NCBI RefSeq assembly: GCF_018390515.1
Contig: NZ_JAHBBK010000003.1
Span: 496,001-560,000, forward strand
DNA length: 64,000 nt
Direction of reading: 5' to 3'
From: Mucilaginibacter sp. Bleaf8
GTDB lineage: Bacteria > Bacteroidota > Bacteroidia > Sphingobacteriales > Sphingobacteriaceae
The translations under genes were made by a program, and so were the position numbers. The notes below the pieces were generated by a model that saw only the letters and a list, made by a program, of their open reading frames with translations, did no database searches and was not told the origin of the DNA. How positions within the stretch are numbered: the first letter of the stretch is position 1; each line of letters starts with the position of its first letter. This document shows, one piece after another, positions 1 to 8,216 of this stretch.

Positions 1-1
1 A

Positions 2-220
2 ATAGCCGATGCTATTAAAAATAACCCCGAGGCGGCCGAACTGTATTACCGTATGGTAGCTTACCTGTTTGCCAAAGGCGATTATAACGAGGCCTTGTCA
101 AACCTCGAAATGGCGCTGGCAGCCGATCCGGAGAAGCACTATATTTTGTTTGATTACCTGCCGCAGCTGCAAAAAAATAAGATCATACTGGATATTATTA
201 ACCGGTACACCAATAACTAA
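2..220 (+). CDS. C-terminal end of a TPR-like protein (5' truncated by window)
   Basis: An open frame enters from the left edge and ends at a TAA at 218-220, leaving 72 visible residues. The visible part reads like a tetratricopeptide repeat: the pattern AELYYRMVAYLFAKGDYNEA followed by LEMALAADP matches the usual W/Y-LG-Y...A...F..A+..P spacing of one TPR. It ends with a short helical tail. TPR proteins are protein-binding scaffolds, so no specific function can be assigned from this end alone. It is followed at once by a shared hairpin terminator and a convergent gene. Confidence 0.65.
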   Translation: MADAIKNNPEAAELYYRMVAYLFAKGDYNEALSNLEMALAADPEKHYILFDYLPQLQKNKIILDIINRYTNN

Positions 221-230
221 CTAAAATTAA

Positions 231-269
231 AAAGCCGGCGTTCTTGAAACAGAACGCCGGCTTTTTTTT
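231..269. terminator. Bidirectional intrinsic terminator between convergent genes
   Basis: A perfect 14-bp inverted repeat (231-244 with 251-264) closes a 6-nt loop and is flanked by A-rich sequence on the left and a run of eight T on the right. It sits between the TPR gene and the convergent AI-2E permease gene, whose stop codon is at 268-270, so it probably ends both transcripts. Confidence 0.85.
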
Positions 270-1353
270 ATGCGTTTTGTTGCGGTGGTGCCGGCGTTTG
301 CGGCGCCTCTTCCGTACTGTTATTTTTTACATACAATTCATCAACCAGTACCATTGTGATAGCCAGCATCGGCGTAGCCAGAATAATGCCCAGCGCGCCG
401 GATAATGTTCCCATCATTACCTGGCCAATAATAAGCAGGGCAGGCGGCAGGTTAATCATGCGGCGCTGAATGGTAGGGGTAATTATATTACTTTCAAGCG
501 TTTGTATCAGGATGTAAAGGGCGGCTACAATGATGGCAGTTTGTGTGCTATCAACCAGGCCCAGCAATACGGCTGGCACCATAGCCATGAGCGGGCCAAA
601 GTTGGGTATAAAGTTTAAAATACCTGCAATAACAGCCAACGCCAGTGCCATAGGTATGCCAATAATGCTTAGGCCGATAAACGTAAGCACAGCAATCAGT
701 ACCATAGCGATCATCATGCCTTTGAGCCAGCCTTTCAGTACCAGGCTCAGACGGTCAATCACCTGCCGGGCTTTAGGCTGCCCGCTTTTAGGAATCAGTT
801 TAATGATGCCGTTTTTATACAACGAGGGTTGTATGGTGAAAAATATTCCTAGAAACAGGATGATGTACATATCACCCAAAACACCAAAACTGGTACGGAA
901 AAAGCTTTGGGCAGTATTGGTTATTTTTTGCGAGTCGGTGCCCGATATATTGTCCAGCATTTTTTTACCTAAAGGGTATTCGCTGATTTGTGCCTGCAGC
1001 CGGCTTACCAGTGCCGGAAAATCCTGACTTAAGGCACTTACCTGTTGTTGTATTTTGGTACCCATAAACCAAAATAGTGCCCCGGCAATAGCAAACGTAC
1101 CCAGTACCGATATAAGCATACATACCCGCCTGTTCATGGGCGTGCGGCGTTCAATAGCATCGGCCAGGCCATTGAAATAGGTGGCAATCAGGCAACCGGC
1201 TACCACCATCAGCAATACGTTAAAAGCTACTTTAATTATAAGAATAAGAATGGTAAGCAAGGCTACGCTGCCGGCAGCTATCCATACTTTTTGCAGATAG
1301 GTATAGTGCTTTTCGGTAGATGCTGTATGCGGGTCGTTGTCAAATATTGCCAT
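268..1353 (-). CDS. AI-2E family transporter (PerM/YdgG-like permease)
   Basis: This 361-residue membrane protein has the layout of the AI-2E transporter family. Hydrophobic segments lie at about residues 25-70 and 80-100, a soluble stretch runs from about 105 to 150, and a cluster of hydrophobic segments follows from about 155 to 345. The C-terminal half contains the typical loops IPNFGPLMAMVPAVLLG and SNIITPTIQ and ends in a Pro/Gln-rich tail. Members export small molecules such as autoinducer-2 or act as ion antiporters. The substrate here cannot be told from sequence. The gene is alone on its strand and shares a terminator with the upstream TPR gene. The family call is secure and the substrate is unknown. 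Confidence 0.88.
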   Translation of the reverse strand: MAIFDNDPHTASTEKHYTYLQKVWIAAGSVALLTILILIIKVAFNVLLMVVAGCLIATYFNGLADAIERRTPMNRRVCMLISVLGTFAIAGALFWFMGTKIQQQVSALSQDFPALVSRLQAQISEYPLGKKMLDNISGTDSQKITNTAQSFFRTSFGVLGDMYIILFLGIFFTIQPSLYKNGIIKLIPKSGQPKARQVIDRLSLVLKGWLKGMMIAMVLIAVLTFIGLSIIGIPMALALAVIAGILNFIPNFGPLMAMVPAVLLGLVDSTQTAIIVAALYILIQTLESNIITPTIQRRMINLPPALLIIGQVMMGTLSGALGIILATPMLAITMVLVDELYVKNNSTEEAPQTPAPPQQNA

Positions 1354-1556
1354 AAGCGGGTATGTTAAGTATATTACTTTAATAGCACACAGATAGCTTT
1401 ATTGTTTGTATTTTAATAGCGCGAAGTTTTAATACAGATACATCTGAAAGCAGCATTTCAATGAAAAATCAATATTTTAATGACCATCTGCTTTAAATTT
1501 TTTATCATCTTTGCAGCATTAAAACTTTTAGTTATAGTCTATAACTTAGATAGAGT

Positions 1557-2321
1557 ATGATCAATTACGCTTTGAATAATGTGCCCGAACGTACCGTTAA
1601 ACCCCGTACCAATGGCATGACTATGGTAATGGATAAGGGTTTGAGCCTGCGCCAAGTGGAAGACTTTTTGGAAGTAGCCGGTATATATACGGATATTGTG
1701 AAGCTGGGCTGGGCAACATCCTTTGTTACCCCGAACCTTACTGAGAAGCTCAACCTGTATAAACAAGCCGGTATCCCGGTGTATTTTGGTGGTACCCTGT
1801 TCGAAGCGTTCATCATCCGTAACCAGTTTGACGATTATCGCCGGGTTTTAGATAAATACCAGCTGCAACATGCCGAAGTGTCCGACGGCTCCATAACCAT
1901 TGAGCACGACATAAAGTGCGAGTACATCCGTAAGCTGAGCGAGCAGGTAACGGTTATTTCTGAAGTGGGCTCAAAAGATGTGCAAAAGATATTTGCCCCT
2001 TACAAGTGGATTCAATTAATGAAGGCCGAACTGGAAGCCGGTTCATGGAAGGTAATTGCCGAAGCCCGCGAAAGTGGCAACGTAGGCATCTACCGCGACT
2101 CGGGCGAGGTGCGCCAGGGATTGGTGGATGAAATTCTGACCCAGATTAAGGATGAAAACATTATTTGGGAAGCGCCGCAAAAAGCGCAGCAGGTTTGGTT
2201 CATTAAATTGCTGGGCTCTAACGTAAACATGGGTAATATTGCGCCTGCCGACATCATCCCGCTCGAAACCTTGCGTTTGGGCTTACGCAGCGATACTTTC
2301 GATCATTTCTTAAATCAATAA
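1557..2321 (+). CDS. Phosphosulfolactate synthase (ComA) family protein
   Basis: The 254-residue product has the ComA signature near the N terminus (KPRTNGMTMVMDKGL), followed by the TIM-barrel pieces IVKLGWATS, GIPVYFGGTLFE, EVSDGSI and ISEVGSKD. The last third carries WEAPQKAQQVWFIKLLG. Family members add sulfite to phosphoenolpyruvate to make (R)-phosphosulfolactate, the first step to coenzyme M in methanogens. Bacteroidota do not make coenzyme M, so the true product here is uncertain; sulfolactate or a sulfonolipid precursor are possible. No ComB phosphatase or ComC dehydrogenase is nearby. The next gene, 64 nt downstream, is aroE. A near-consensus promoter box (CATCTTTG) lies about 40 nt upstream. 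Confidence 0.85.
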   Translation: MINYALNNVPERTVKPRTNGMTMVMDKGLSLRQVEDFLEVAGIYTDIVKLGWATSFVTPNLTEKLNLYKQAGIPVYFGGTLFEAFIIRNQFDDYRRVLDKYQLQHAEVSDGSITIEHDIKCEYIRKLSEQVTVISEVGSKDVQKIFAPYKWIQLMKAELEAGSWKVIAEARESGNVGIYRDSGEVRQGLVDEILTQIKDENIIWEAPQKAQQVWFIKLLGSNVNMGNIAPADIIPLETLRLGLRSDTFDHFLNQ

Positions 2322-2385
2322 TTGCCCTTGCCTGTTACAAAGTAAAACAGCACCTTCGGGAGTTAATTATTGATTGTACACAGCT

Positions 2386-3195
2386 ATGAAACAATACGGA
2401 CTGATCGGTTATCCGCTTTCACATTCTTTTTCAAAGAAGTTTTTCACCGAAAAATTTGAGCGTGAGGGTATAGCCGATCATGTTTATGATTTATACGAAA
2501 TCAAAAATCTGAGCGATTTCCCGGAACTGCTGAGAGCCAACCCTAATTTAAGCGGTTTAAATGTAACCGTACCACACAAAATCGGCATTATGTTTTACCT
2601 GGATTGGGTACACCCCGATGCTAAAGAGGTAGATGCCGTAAACTGTATCCGCATTACGTCCGAAAGTCCGGTGGCCTCGGTTTTTAACGGTGAGGTAGGC
2701 ATCAAAGACCATGAATTCAGGCTGGAAGGGTTTAATACCGATGTGTACGGTTTTGAGATGTCGTTAAGACCTTTGCTTAATAAAGCGGCACATAAAAAAG
2801 CATTGATATTAGGTACGGGTGGAGCAGGCAGGGCGGTTAAATACGTGCTGCGCAAGTTAGGTATCGATTTTACCTACGTATCGCGCGAACCGGATGCTCA
2901 TCAGTACCAATATAAGGATCTGACACCTGAGATAATGGATGAGCATAAACTCATCATCAATACCACGCCGCTGGGTATGGCTCCCGACTTGGATAAATGC
3001 CCGGATATACCTTATGAGCACATTACCTCAGAACATTTGCTGTACGATTTGATTTATAACCCTGAGGAAACATTGTTTTTACAAAAAGGCCGGGAGCGGG
3101 GAGCAGTAACCAAAAACGGGCACGAAATGCTGATATTACAGGCAGAAAAATCATGGGAAATATGGAGTTCACCAGAAATAGCGCCAAAAGTATAG
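2386..3195 (+). CDS. aroE: Shikimate dehydrogenase (NADP+)
   Basis: AroE reduces 3-dehydroshikimate to shikimate in aromatic amino acid synthesis. The N-terminal substrate domain has GYPLSHSFSKKFF, NVTVPHK with the catalytic lysine at residue 65 (the same number as in E. coli), and GFNTD with the paired aspartate at 119. The NADP Rossmann loop GTGGAGRAV follows, then NTTPLGM and LIYNPEET, and the C-terminal GHEMLILQA glutamine motif. Length is 269 residues, normal for the family. A TTG at 2374 would add four residues, but the ATG at 2386 gives the canonical N terminus. The 3' end overlaps the start of gldD by 43 nt, which suggests translational coupling. Confidence 0.95.
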   Translation: MKQYGLIGYPLSHSFSKKFFTEKFEREGIADHVYDLYEIKNLSDFPELLRANPNLSGLNVTVPHKIGIMFYLDWVHPDAKEVDAVNCIRITSESPVASVFNGEVGIKDHEFRLEGFNTDVYGFEMSLRPLLNKAAHKKALILGTGGAGRAVKYVLRKLGIDFTYVSREPDAHQYQYKDLTPEIMDEHKLIINTTPLGMAPDLDKCPDIPYEHITSEHLLYDLIYNPEETLFLQKGRERGAVTKNGHEMLILQAEKSWEIWSSPEIAPKV

Positions 3196-3767
3196 CTACA
3201 GGCATTTTGTCGATTGTAATGCTGTTGCTGGCTGCCTGCAACAGCCAGCCCGACTATGCCCCTAAACCAAGAGGCTATGCACGTCTTTATTTCCCTAAAC
3301 GTGCCTACCAGCAGTACAATACCGATTGCCCTTACACCTTTACCTATCCTACCTATGCGGTAGTAGAGGCCGATAAAACAGCAGGCGCCAAACCTTGTTG
3401 GATAAACCTGCAATTGCCACAGTTTAAGGGTACCCTGCACCTCAGTTATCAGCCTGTTACTTCCAAAAAAATATTTAATGAGCTGATTGAAGATGCGCAC
3501 ACCTTTGCCTTTAAGCACACGGTAAAAGCTACCTCCATTGATGAGGGCATTATTCGCTACCCCGACCGTAAGGTGTATGGCATTTACTATACCATTGACG
3601 GCAATGCCGCCTCATCCGCACAATTTTTCCTGACGGATAGCACCCACCACTACCTGCGCGGCGCCCTCTACTTTAATACCGAACCCAAGCTGGACTCCAT
3701 ACAGCCCGTACTCGATTTTGTAAAGAAAGATATGGCGGTGATGATTAAGAGTTTCAGGTGGAAGTAG
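3153..3767 (+). CDS. gldD: Gliding motility lipoprotein GldD
   Basis: The 204-residue product begins with a hydrophobic signal ending in LLAAC, so Cys29 should be lipidated. The mature start contains the GldD signature YAPKPRGYARLYFP. GldD is an envelope lipoprotein needed for gliding and type IX secretion in Flavobacterium johnsoniae. It is also kept in non-gliding Bacteroidota, where its role is probably in T9SS assembly. The gene starts inside the end of aroE (43-nt overlap, different frame), so the two are probably co-transcribed. In flavobacteria gldD is known next to gldE, ssb and mutY. Here ssb-mutY is 37 kb away and gldE is not in the window. Confidence 0.9.
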   Translation: MGNMEFTRNSAKSIATGILSIVMLLLAACNSQPDYAPKPRGYARLYFPKRAYQQYNTDCPYTFTYPTYAVVEADKTAGAKPCWINLQLPQFKGTLHLSYQPVTSKKIFNELIEDAHTFAFKHTVKATSIDEGIIRYPDRKVYGIYYTIDGNAASSAQFFLTDSTHHYLRGALYFNTEPKLDSIQPVLDFVKKDMAVMIKSFRWK

Positions 3768-3809
3768 GGATTGGTTGATTATAAAAATTAATTCAACACT
3801 CTTTCTGCT

Positions 3810-3838
3810 GTCCGTAATTTCCAAACTACGGACCTTTA
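3810..3838 (+). terminator. Weak hairpin after gldD
   Basis: A 7-bp perfect stem (3810-3816 with 3827-3833) with a 10-nt loop is followed by a short T-containing tail. It is placed as a terminator for aroE-gldD, but the poor T-run makes it only a weak candidate. Confidence 0.35.
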
Positions 3839-3904
3839 TGCACGCAGAATTCAGTCTGCAGCACCACAATAACAACTAATTCTCCAAATCCAAAACCAAA
3901 CGCC

Positions 3905-3912
3905 TACTTTTG
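3905..3912 (+). promoter_or_regulatory. TAnnTTTG -7 promoter box for the MBL hydrolase
   Basis: TACTTTTG is an exact match to the Bacteroidota housekeeping -7 element and ends 3 nt before the ATG at 3916. Transcription would begin at or next to the start codon, giving a leaderless mRNA. It also covers the upstream TTG at 3910, which therefore cannot be the start. No clear -33 TTG is visible. Confidence 0.65.
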
Positions 3913-3915
3913 GCT

Positions 3916-4551
3916 ATGGCTAAAATCAAGGCATTTCCCAACAATCCTTACCAGGAAAACACGTACCTGCTGTATGACGACAGTGGCGAGTGTGCCATTA
4001 TAGATCCCGGCATGTATACCGGCGCTGAGCAGGATGCTGTAGTTAACTTTATAAAAAGCAATGACCTGAAACCGGTATTACTACTCAATACCCATTGCCA
4101 TATTGACCACGTGCTGGGCAACAAGTTCGTGTTTGATCAGTACGGTCTCAAACCGCAGTTTCATGAAGGCGAAATGGTAGTGCTGCAAGCTATGCCTGCA
4201 TGGGCGCAGCAATCGGGCATCCGGTACGAGCTATCGCCACTGCCAGATACTTACCTGCCCGAAACAGGTACAGTAAGCTTTGGCAATACTACCTTGCAAC
4301 TCATCTTTGCACCGGGCCATTCGCCGGCGCACCTTTGCTTTTATAGCGAGGCCGATCAACTGCTGGTAGGTGGTGATGTGCTTTTCCGAAACAGCATTGG
4401 TCGTACCGACCTGCCCGGCGGCAACCATACCCAACTGCTCAGCAATATCCGCGAAAAGCTTTTTACCCTGCCCGATGATGTGGTCGTATATCCCGGCCAC
4501 GGTCCCGAAACCACAATAGGGTTCGAAAAAGCGACTAATCCGTTTTTTTAG
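3916..4551 (+). CDS. MBL-fold metallo-hydrolase (glyoxalase II-like)
   Basis: A 211-residue metallo-beta-lactamase-fold protein. The metal-binding motif THCHIDH (HxHxDH) is near residue 60, PGHSPAHLCF carries the next histidine, GGDVLF supplies the bridging aspartate, and VVYPGHGP carries the last histidine. This spacing matches the short glyoxalase II-like/YcbL group, which hydrolyses thioesters such as S-lactoylglutathione. The thiol partner in this organism is unknown. The ATG at 3916 is chosen because the alternative TTG at 3910 lies inside the promoter box. There is no signal peptide, so the protein should be cytoplasmic. Confidence 0.88.
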   Translation: MAKIKAFPNNPYQENTYLLYDDSGECAIIDPGMYTGAEQDAVVNFIKSNDLKPVLLLNTHCHIDHVLGNKFVFDQYGLKPQFHEGEMVVLQAMPAWAQQSGIRYELSPLPDTYLPETGTVSFGNTTLQLIFAPGHSPAHLCFYSEADQLLVGGDVLFRNSIGRTDLPGGNHTQLLSNIREKLFTLPDDVVVYPGHGPETTIGFEKATNPFF

Positions 4552-4670
4552 AGAGGTGATATTGTAGGATGTAAGCCTTGCAAACTGTAAGCACAAATTA
4601 ATGTTGTAATCAAGTCTATAATACTTTAGCAGAGTAAAAAGAGTTATTATTAGACTCTCGCTCCCTAACA

Positions 4671-5900
4671 ATGAACACCTCCATTTACATAGCCAAACGT
4701 TACCTGTTCTCGCGCAAAAAAATGCATGCGATCAACATTATTTCGGGCATATCGATGCTGGGGGTGTTGGTGGGCAGTGCGGCGCTGGTTATTATCTTAT
4801 CGGTGTTCAACGGGTTCGAAAAAGTGATTCTGTCGCTATACAATAATTTTACGCCCGAGCTAAAAATTGAACCGGTACAGGGCAAAACATTTAATCCGAA
4901 TACGGCCTACTTTAACCAGCTACGGCATGATGACCGGGTTTTTTCGTTCACCGAAGTATTGCAGGAGAAAGCACTCATCAGGTACAATAACCGCCAGTTT
5001 ATTGGCACGGTACATGGCGTTAGCGAGGCTTTTCTGAATAATAAGCAATTGGACAGCACCATCCAAACAGGCTCTTTTACGCTACAAGCCAACAATAAGC
5101 CCTACGCCGTAATTGGCGCTACGGTGCAAAACAGCCTGGCCGTAAATATCAACGATCCGTTGGCTACTTTGCAGGTATATTCGCCGCGGCGCAATGCGGG
5201 TACCAATTCCATTAACCCAGCCGATGAGTTTACAGTACAATACATCAGCCCATCAGGCATATTTGCCATACAGCAGGATTTTGACGACATGATGATTGTG
5301 CCCCTCAGCTTTACCCGCAATTTGCTGGATGAGCCGGTAAATGTATCCTCCATCGAACTGAACTTTAAAAAGCGCACCAACATTGATGCCGTTAAAGATG
5401 AGATAGAAGAGCACCTGGGCAAAGGCTTTAATGTGCGCAACCGCTACCAGCAAAATACGGAGTTGTATAAAACTTTAAACTATGAACGGTGGTTTACTTT
5501 TATGATACTAACCTTTGTGCTTGTTATTGCAATATTCAACATCATTGGTTCGTTAACCATGCTGGTGATTGATAAGCGTAAGGACATTGCCGTATTAACC
5601 AGTTTAGGCGCGGGTAAGCCGCTTATACAAGGCATCTTCTTTTTTGAGGGGATGATGATCTCAGCCGTAGGTTATGTGATTGGCAGTGTACTGGGGTTAG
5701 GTTTTTGCCTTTTGCAGTATAAATACGGGCTTATAAAAATGGGCGGGCAAATGATGGTGATTGATGCTTATCCCGTTCATATAAAAGCAACGGACTTTTT
5801 ACTGGTTTTATTAACGGTAACTGTTATATCCGTTATAGCTTCGGGAATAAGTTCGCGCCTGAGTGTAAAAGGCTTGGACGATATTAAACAGGATTTATAA
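4671..5900 (+). CDS. ABC transporter permease, LolC/LolE-like (FtsX/MacB family)
   Basis: A 409-residue permease with the four-helix plan of lipoprotein-release permeases: one helix near residues 20-45, a large periplasmic domain to about 265, then three helices (about 270-295, 315-345, 370-395). YLFSRKKMHAINIISGIS at the N terminus and the loop IDKRKDIAVLTSLGA before the second helix are typical of LolC/LolE. These proteins extract lipoproteins from the inner membrane, driven by a LolD-type ATPase. No ATPase gene is adjacent, so it must be encoded elsewhere. A small lipoprotein gene follows 9 nt downstream and rbfA comes next. Confidence 0.88.
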   Translation: MNTSIYIAKRYLFSRKKMHAINIISGISMLGVLVGSAALVIILSVFNGFEKVILSLYNNFTPELKIEPVQGKTFNPNTAYFNQLRHDDRVFSFTEVLQEKALIRYNNRQFIGTVHGVSEAFLNNKQLDSTIQTGSFTLQANNKPYAVIGATVQNSLAVNINDPLATLQVYSPRRNAGTNSINPADEFTVQYISPSGIFAIQQDFDDMMIVPLSFTRNLLDEPVNVSSIELNFKKRTNIDAVKDEIEEHLGKGFNVRNRYQQNTELYKTLNYERWFTFMILTFVLVIAIFNIIGSLTMLVIDKRKDIAVLTSLGAGKPLIQGIFFFEGMMISAVGYVIGSVLGLGFCLLQYKYGLIKMGGQMMVIDAYPVHIKATDFLLVLLTVTVISVIASGISSRLSVKGLDDIKQDL

Positions 5901-5909
5901 ATTTGCACG

Positions 5910-6278
5910 ATGCAGTTGAGGCGATACATATATATATTAGGCTTAGTGGTGCTTGCCAGCTGCTCATGTAACAGCAACTCCCAAAAAGACGGCGATGTAC
6001 AGGTATATAAAGGGCTGTACAGTTTTGGCCCCGAAGTAAAATCATTCAAAAATTGCGATGATACGCATGAGTATTGGGTAACCGACAGCTCGGCGCAGCT
6101 GGAACTACAGTATTCGCAAATGAACTTCGAAAAGCCTTACGAGCCGGTATATATTGAGGTAGAAGGCAAAAAAGTACGCTCGGGCAGCGAGGGCATGGGC
6201 TCCGAGTATGACAGTACACTGGTGGTAAAAAAGGTGATCAAGATTACCCGCGAAATACCGCAGGACATGTGTAATTAA
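5910..6278 (+). CDS. Small lipoprotein, possibly NlpE C-terminal-like OB-fold
   Basis: A 122-residue predicted lipoprotein. The hydrophobic N terminus ends in LASCSC, giving a lipidation cysteine near residue 18. The mature part has GLYSFGPEVKSFKNC, EYWVTDSSAQLELQY and EPVYIEVEGKKV, and ends in REIPQDMCN. This order of a Cys-containing strand, a W/L strand and a P-V-V-V-G strand recalls the OB-fold domain at the C terminus of the copper-stress lipoprotein NlpE. That similarity is my inference from pattern. It starts 9 nt after the LolC/E-like permease and is probably in its operon. The paired cysteines Cys48 and the penultimate Cys could form a disulfide. Confidence 0.6.
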   Translation: MQLRRYIYILGLVVLASCSCNSNSQKDGDVQVYKGLYSFGPEVKSFKNCDDTHEYWVTDSSAQLELQYSQMNFEKPYEPVYIEVEGKKVRSGSEGMGSEYDSTLVVKKVIKITREIPQDMCN

Positions 6279-6401
6279 GATACCGGTATAAAGATCACGC
6301 CGCTATCCGTCAGCCGTCGTCCGAATATCATTTTTACTTCAATAGCCGCCTTAGCCTCAAAACAAATAACCTTTTACGTTTACCAACGTTACTAAATTAT
6401 C

Positions 6402-6773
6402 ATGGAATCAAAACGTCAACAAAAATTTGCCGGTGTTATACAACAAGACTTGGCAGCTATATTTCAGCGCGAAGGCATGAGCTATCTGCCCAATACGCTG
6501 GTAACTATCACCAAAGTACGCGTAACGCCCGATCTGGCTATTGCACGTGTGTTTTTAAGCTTTTTTAACAATGCCAATACACAGCAATCATTGCAGCTGG
6601 TAAAATCGCATGCCTCCGAAATCCGGTACAAACTGGGCGCCCGCATCAAAGATCAGGTTCGTGTAATACCACAACTCGAGTTTTTTGTGGATGATACCAA
6701 TGAGTATGTAGAGCGCATGGATAAAATCTTTGATAAGATCAGTAAAGAAGATCGTCAGAAAGACGACGAATAG
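6402..6773 (+). CDS. rbfA: 30S ribosome-binding factor A
   Basis: A 123-residue RbfA with the KH-like fold. The N-terminal helix ESKRQQKFAGVIQQDLAAIF, the strand VTITKVRVTPDLAIARVFLSFF and the C-terminal strand VRVIPQLEFFVDDT followed by the acidic helix are all in their usual places. RbfA binds the 30S subunit near helix 1 of 16S rRNA and acts in late maturation and cold adaptation. Placement next to a LolC/E-like permease is common in Bacteroidota as far as I recall. The gene is followed 25 nt later by the M23 peptidase gene, suggesting one transcript. Confidence 0.93.
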   Translation: MESKRQQKFAGVIQQDLAAIFQREGMSYLPNTLVTITKVRVTPDLAIARVFLSFFNNANTQQSLQLVKSHASEIRYKLGARIKDQVRVIPQLEFFVDDTNEYVERMDKIFDKISKEDRQKDDE

Positions 6774-6798
6774 TATCCCAGCCGTACACGTATTCTGA

Positions 6799-7500
6799 AT
6801 GGATAAGCATCAGCAACTGGCAGCATATTTAAATGAGCACCCCGAAGCCGTAGGCAAGGTGGTGGATTTTAATGCAGAGTTCGACTGTTTACTGCCTTTT
6901 GACTTTACAGCCGCCAATACGGAGCTTAGTGCCGATACTATTGCCGATACAGCCGCATTTAGCCTGTGGGTAGATGAACGGCTTAAGCAAAGCGATTGTC
7001 GCTACGGTATTGGCGGTTATATGGAACACCGTACATTGTACGCGCGCAGCGCCTTGTTTAATACTGCGGACCAGGAGCCTCGTCGGCTGCATTTGGGTGC
7101 AGATATATGGGGCCCTGCCGGCACGCCTGTGTATGCGCCGCTCAATGGGCGTGTACACAGCTTTCAAAATAATAACAACCATGGCGATTACGGGCCTACC
7201 ATTATTTTAGAGCATACATTAAACGGCCTAACGCTGTACTCTTTGTACGGGCATTTAAATGCAGCCTGTTTGGAAAGCCTGCAGGTTGGTATGCTTGTGC
7301 AAAAAGATCAGCAGATTGCCGTATTGGGTACCGCTGCCGAGAATGGGAGTTGGCCGCCGCACCTGCACTTTCAACTGATGTTTGATATGGAAGGCAAGGC
7401 AGGAGACTATCCGGGCGTTGGTCAGTACTCGCTACAAGAGGCTTATCGCCAAAATATTCCCGATCCCGACCTGATTTTGCAATTCTCTAAAACACTATAA
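6799..7500 (+). CDS. M23 (LytM-type) metallopeptidase without signal peptide
   Basis: A 233-residue protein with a LytM/M23 domain at about residues 95-200. The zinc ligands are visible: His98 and Asp102 in HLGAD, and the HxH pair His188/His190 in PPHLHF, with His152 in LYGHLN. These enzymes cut peptide cross-links of peptidoglycan. There is no signal peptide or membrane segment, and the first 95 residues form an unassigned N-terminal region, so the protein appears cytoplasmic. That is odd for a wall hydrolase. The same domain occurs in Bacteroidota inside larger proteins with a phosphotransferase and a class III aminotransferase, so a non-wall role is possible. It follows rbfA closely. Confidence 0.82.
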   Translation: MDKHQQLAAYLNEHPEAVGKVVDFNAEFDCLLPFDFTAANTELSADTIADTAAFSLWVDERLKQSDCRYGIGGYMEHRTLYARSALFNTADQEPRRLHLGADIWGPAGTPVYAPLNGRVHSFQNNNNHGDYGPTIILEHTLNGLTLYSLYGHLNAACLESLQVGMLVQKDQQIAVLGTAAENGSWPPHLHFQLMFDMEGKAGDYPGVGQYSLQEAYRQNIPDPDLILQFSKTL

Positions 7501-7529
7501 TGTAAATTAACTGTTAGCGTTTTATATAG

Positions 7530-8216
7530 ATGTTATATAAAATGTTAAAGTTCTTATTTACAGTAGCCTTTGTGGCTTTTACATATCTTATGCCGGCCCA
7601 GGCCCAGCCTGTTTTTAAAGGTGGGCCCGAGGCATTCAATATTTTTATTGCCAGCCATTTGATGTACCCCGAGTTTTCGCGGCAAAACTGCATAGCAGCA
7701 GTGATCCGGGTAAGCTTTCAGGTTGATCAGGGCGGACGCGTGTCGGCCGTTAGGGCGGAGCAGGGGCCGGGTATTGATTTGGATGAAGAGGCCGTGCGGG
7801 TAATTAAGCTTACATCAGGCAAGTGGGTTGTACCTGCCGGCACAGGTACAACTCGCATTATACTGCCGGTTCGTTTTACACCCGATTATACCCGTTGCAG
7901 CCGGCTAAATAACGGCAAGCCTGTTGATATGAATGCTGCCATATTAGCTTACCAAAACCGCCAGGAGCTGGAAAATGCAGTTACCAATTATTACAGCAAC
8001 AAATACAAAGGCACTGCCGATCCGGCCAAAGAACAGGACATTATTGCGCTGAAAAAGCAATTGGGTATTGATGACGAATTCCTGAACGATGTGCTCGATC
8101 AGGCTAACCAAAAACTGAAGCAGGGCGACCAGGAGGGGGCGTGTAAAGACTGGAATTTTATCCGCAATACAGGAAGCACTTTAGCGGATACCTGTATCGC
8201 TAAATATTGCAAGTGA
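7530..8216 (+). CDS. Secreted TonB C-terminal-domain protein
   Basis: A 228-residue protein with a signal peptide (cleavage near PAQAQ, about residue 26). A TonB C-terminal domain follows at about residues 40-118: MYPEFSRQN, VIRVSFQVDQGGRVSAV and LDEEAVRVIKLTSGKWVVP match the strands and helix of that fold. The rest is a helical tail ending in GDQEGACKDW and CIAKYCK, a cysteine pattern seen in other Bacteroidota TonB-C proteins. It lacks a Pro-rich spacer and a retained N-terminal anchor, so it is probably a periplasmic TonB-like domain protein and not the main energy transducer. An ATG at 7542 is an alternative start. Confidence 0.75.
   Translation: MLYKMLKFLFTVAFVAFTYLMPAQAQPVFKGGPEAFNIFIASHLMYPEFSRQNCIAAVIRVSFQVDQGGRVSAVRAEQGPGIDLDEEAVRVIKLTSGKWVVPAGTGTTRIILPVRFTPDYTRCSRLNNGKPVDMNAAILAYQNRQELENAVTNYYSNKYKGTADPAKEQDIIALKKQLGIDDEFLNDVLDQANQKLKQGDQEGACKDWNFIRNTGSTLADTCIAKYCK

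Noticed and set aside
530..1027. An ORF of 165 residues on the plus strand
   Set aside because: It lies wholly antisense to the AI-2E permease gene, whose membrane plan and motifs make it the real gene. The antisense product has no recognisable domain.
3910..3912. TTG as start of the MBL hydrolase
   Set aside because: It is inside the promoter -7 box, and the ATG at 3916 gives a normal N terminus.
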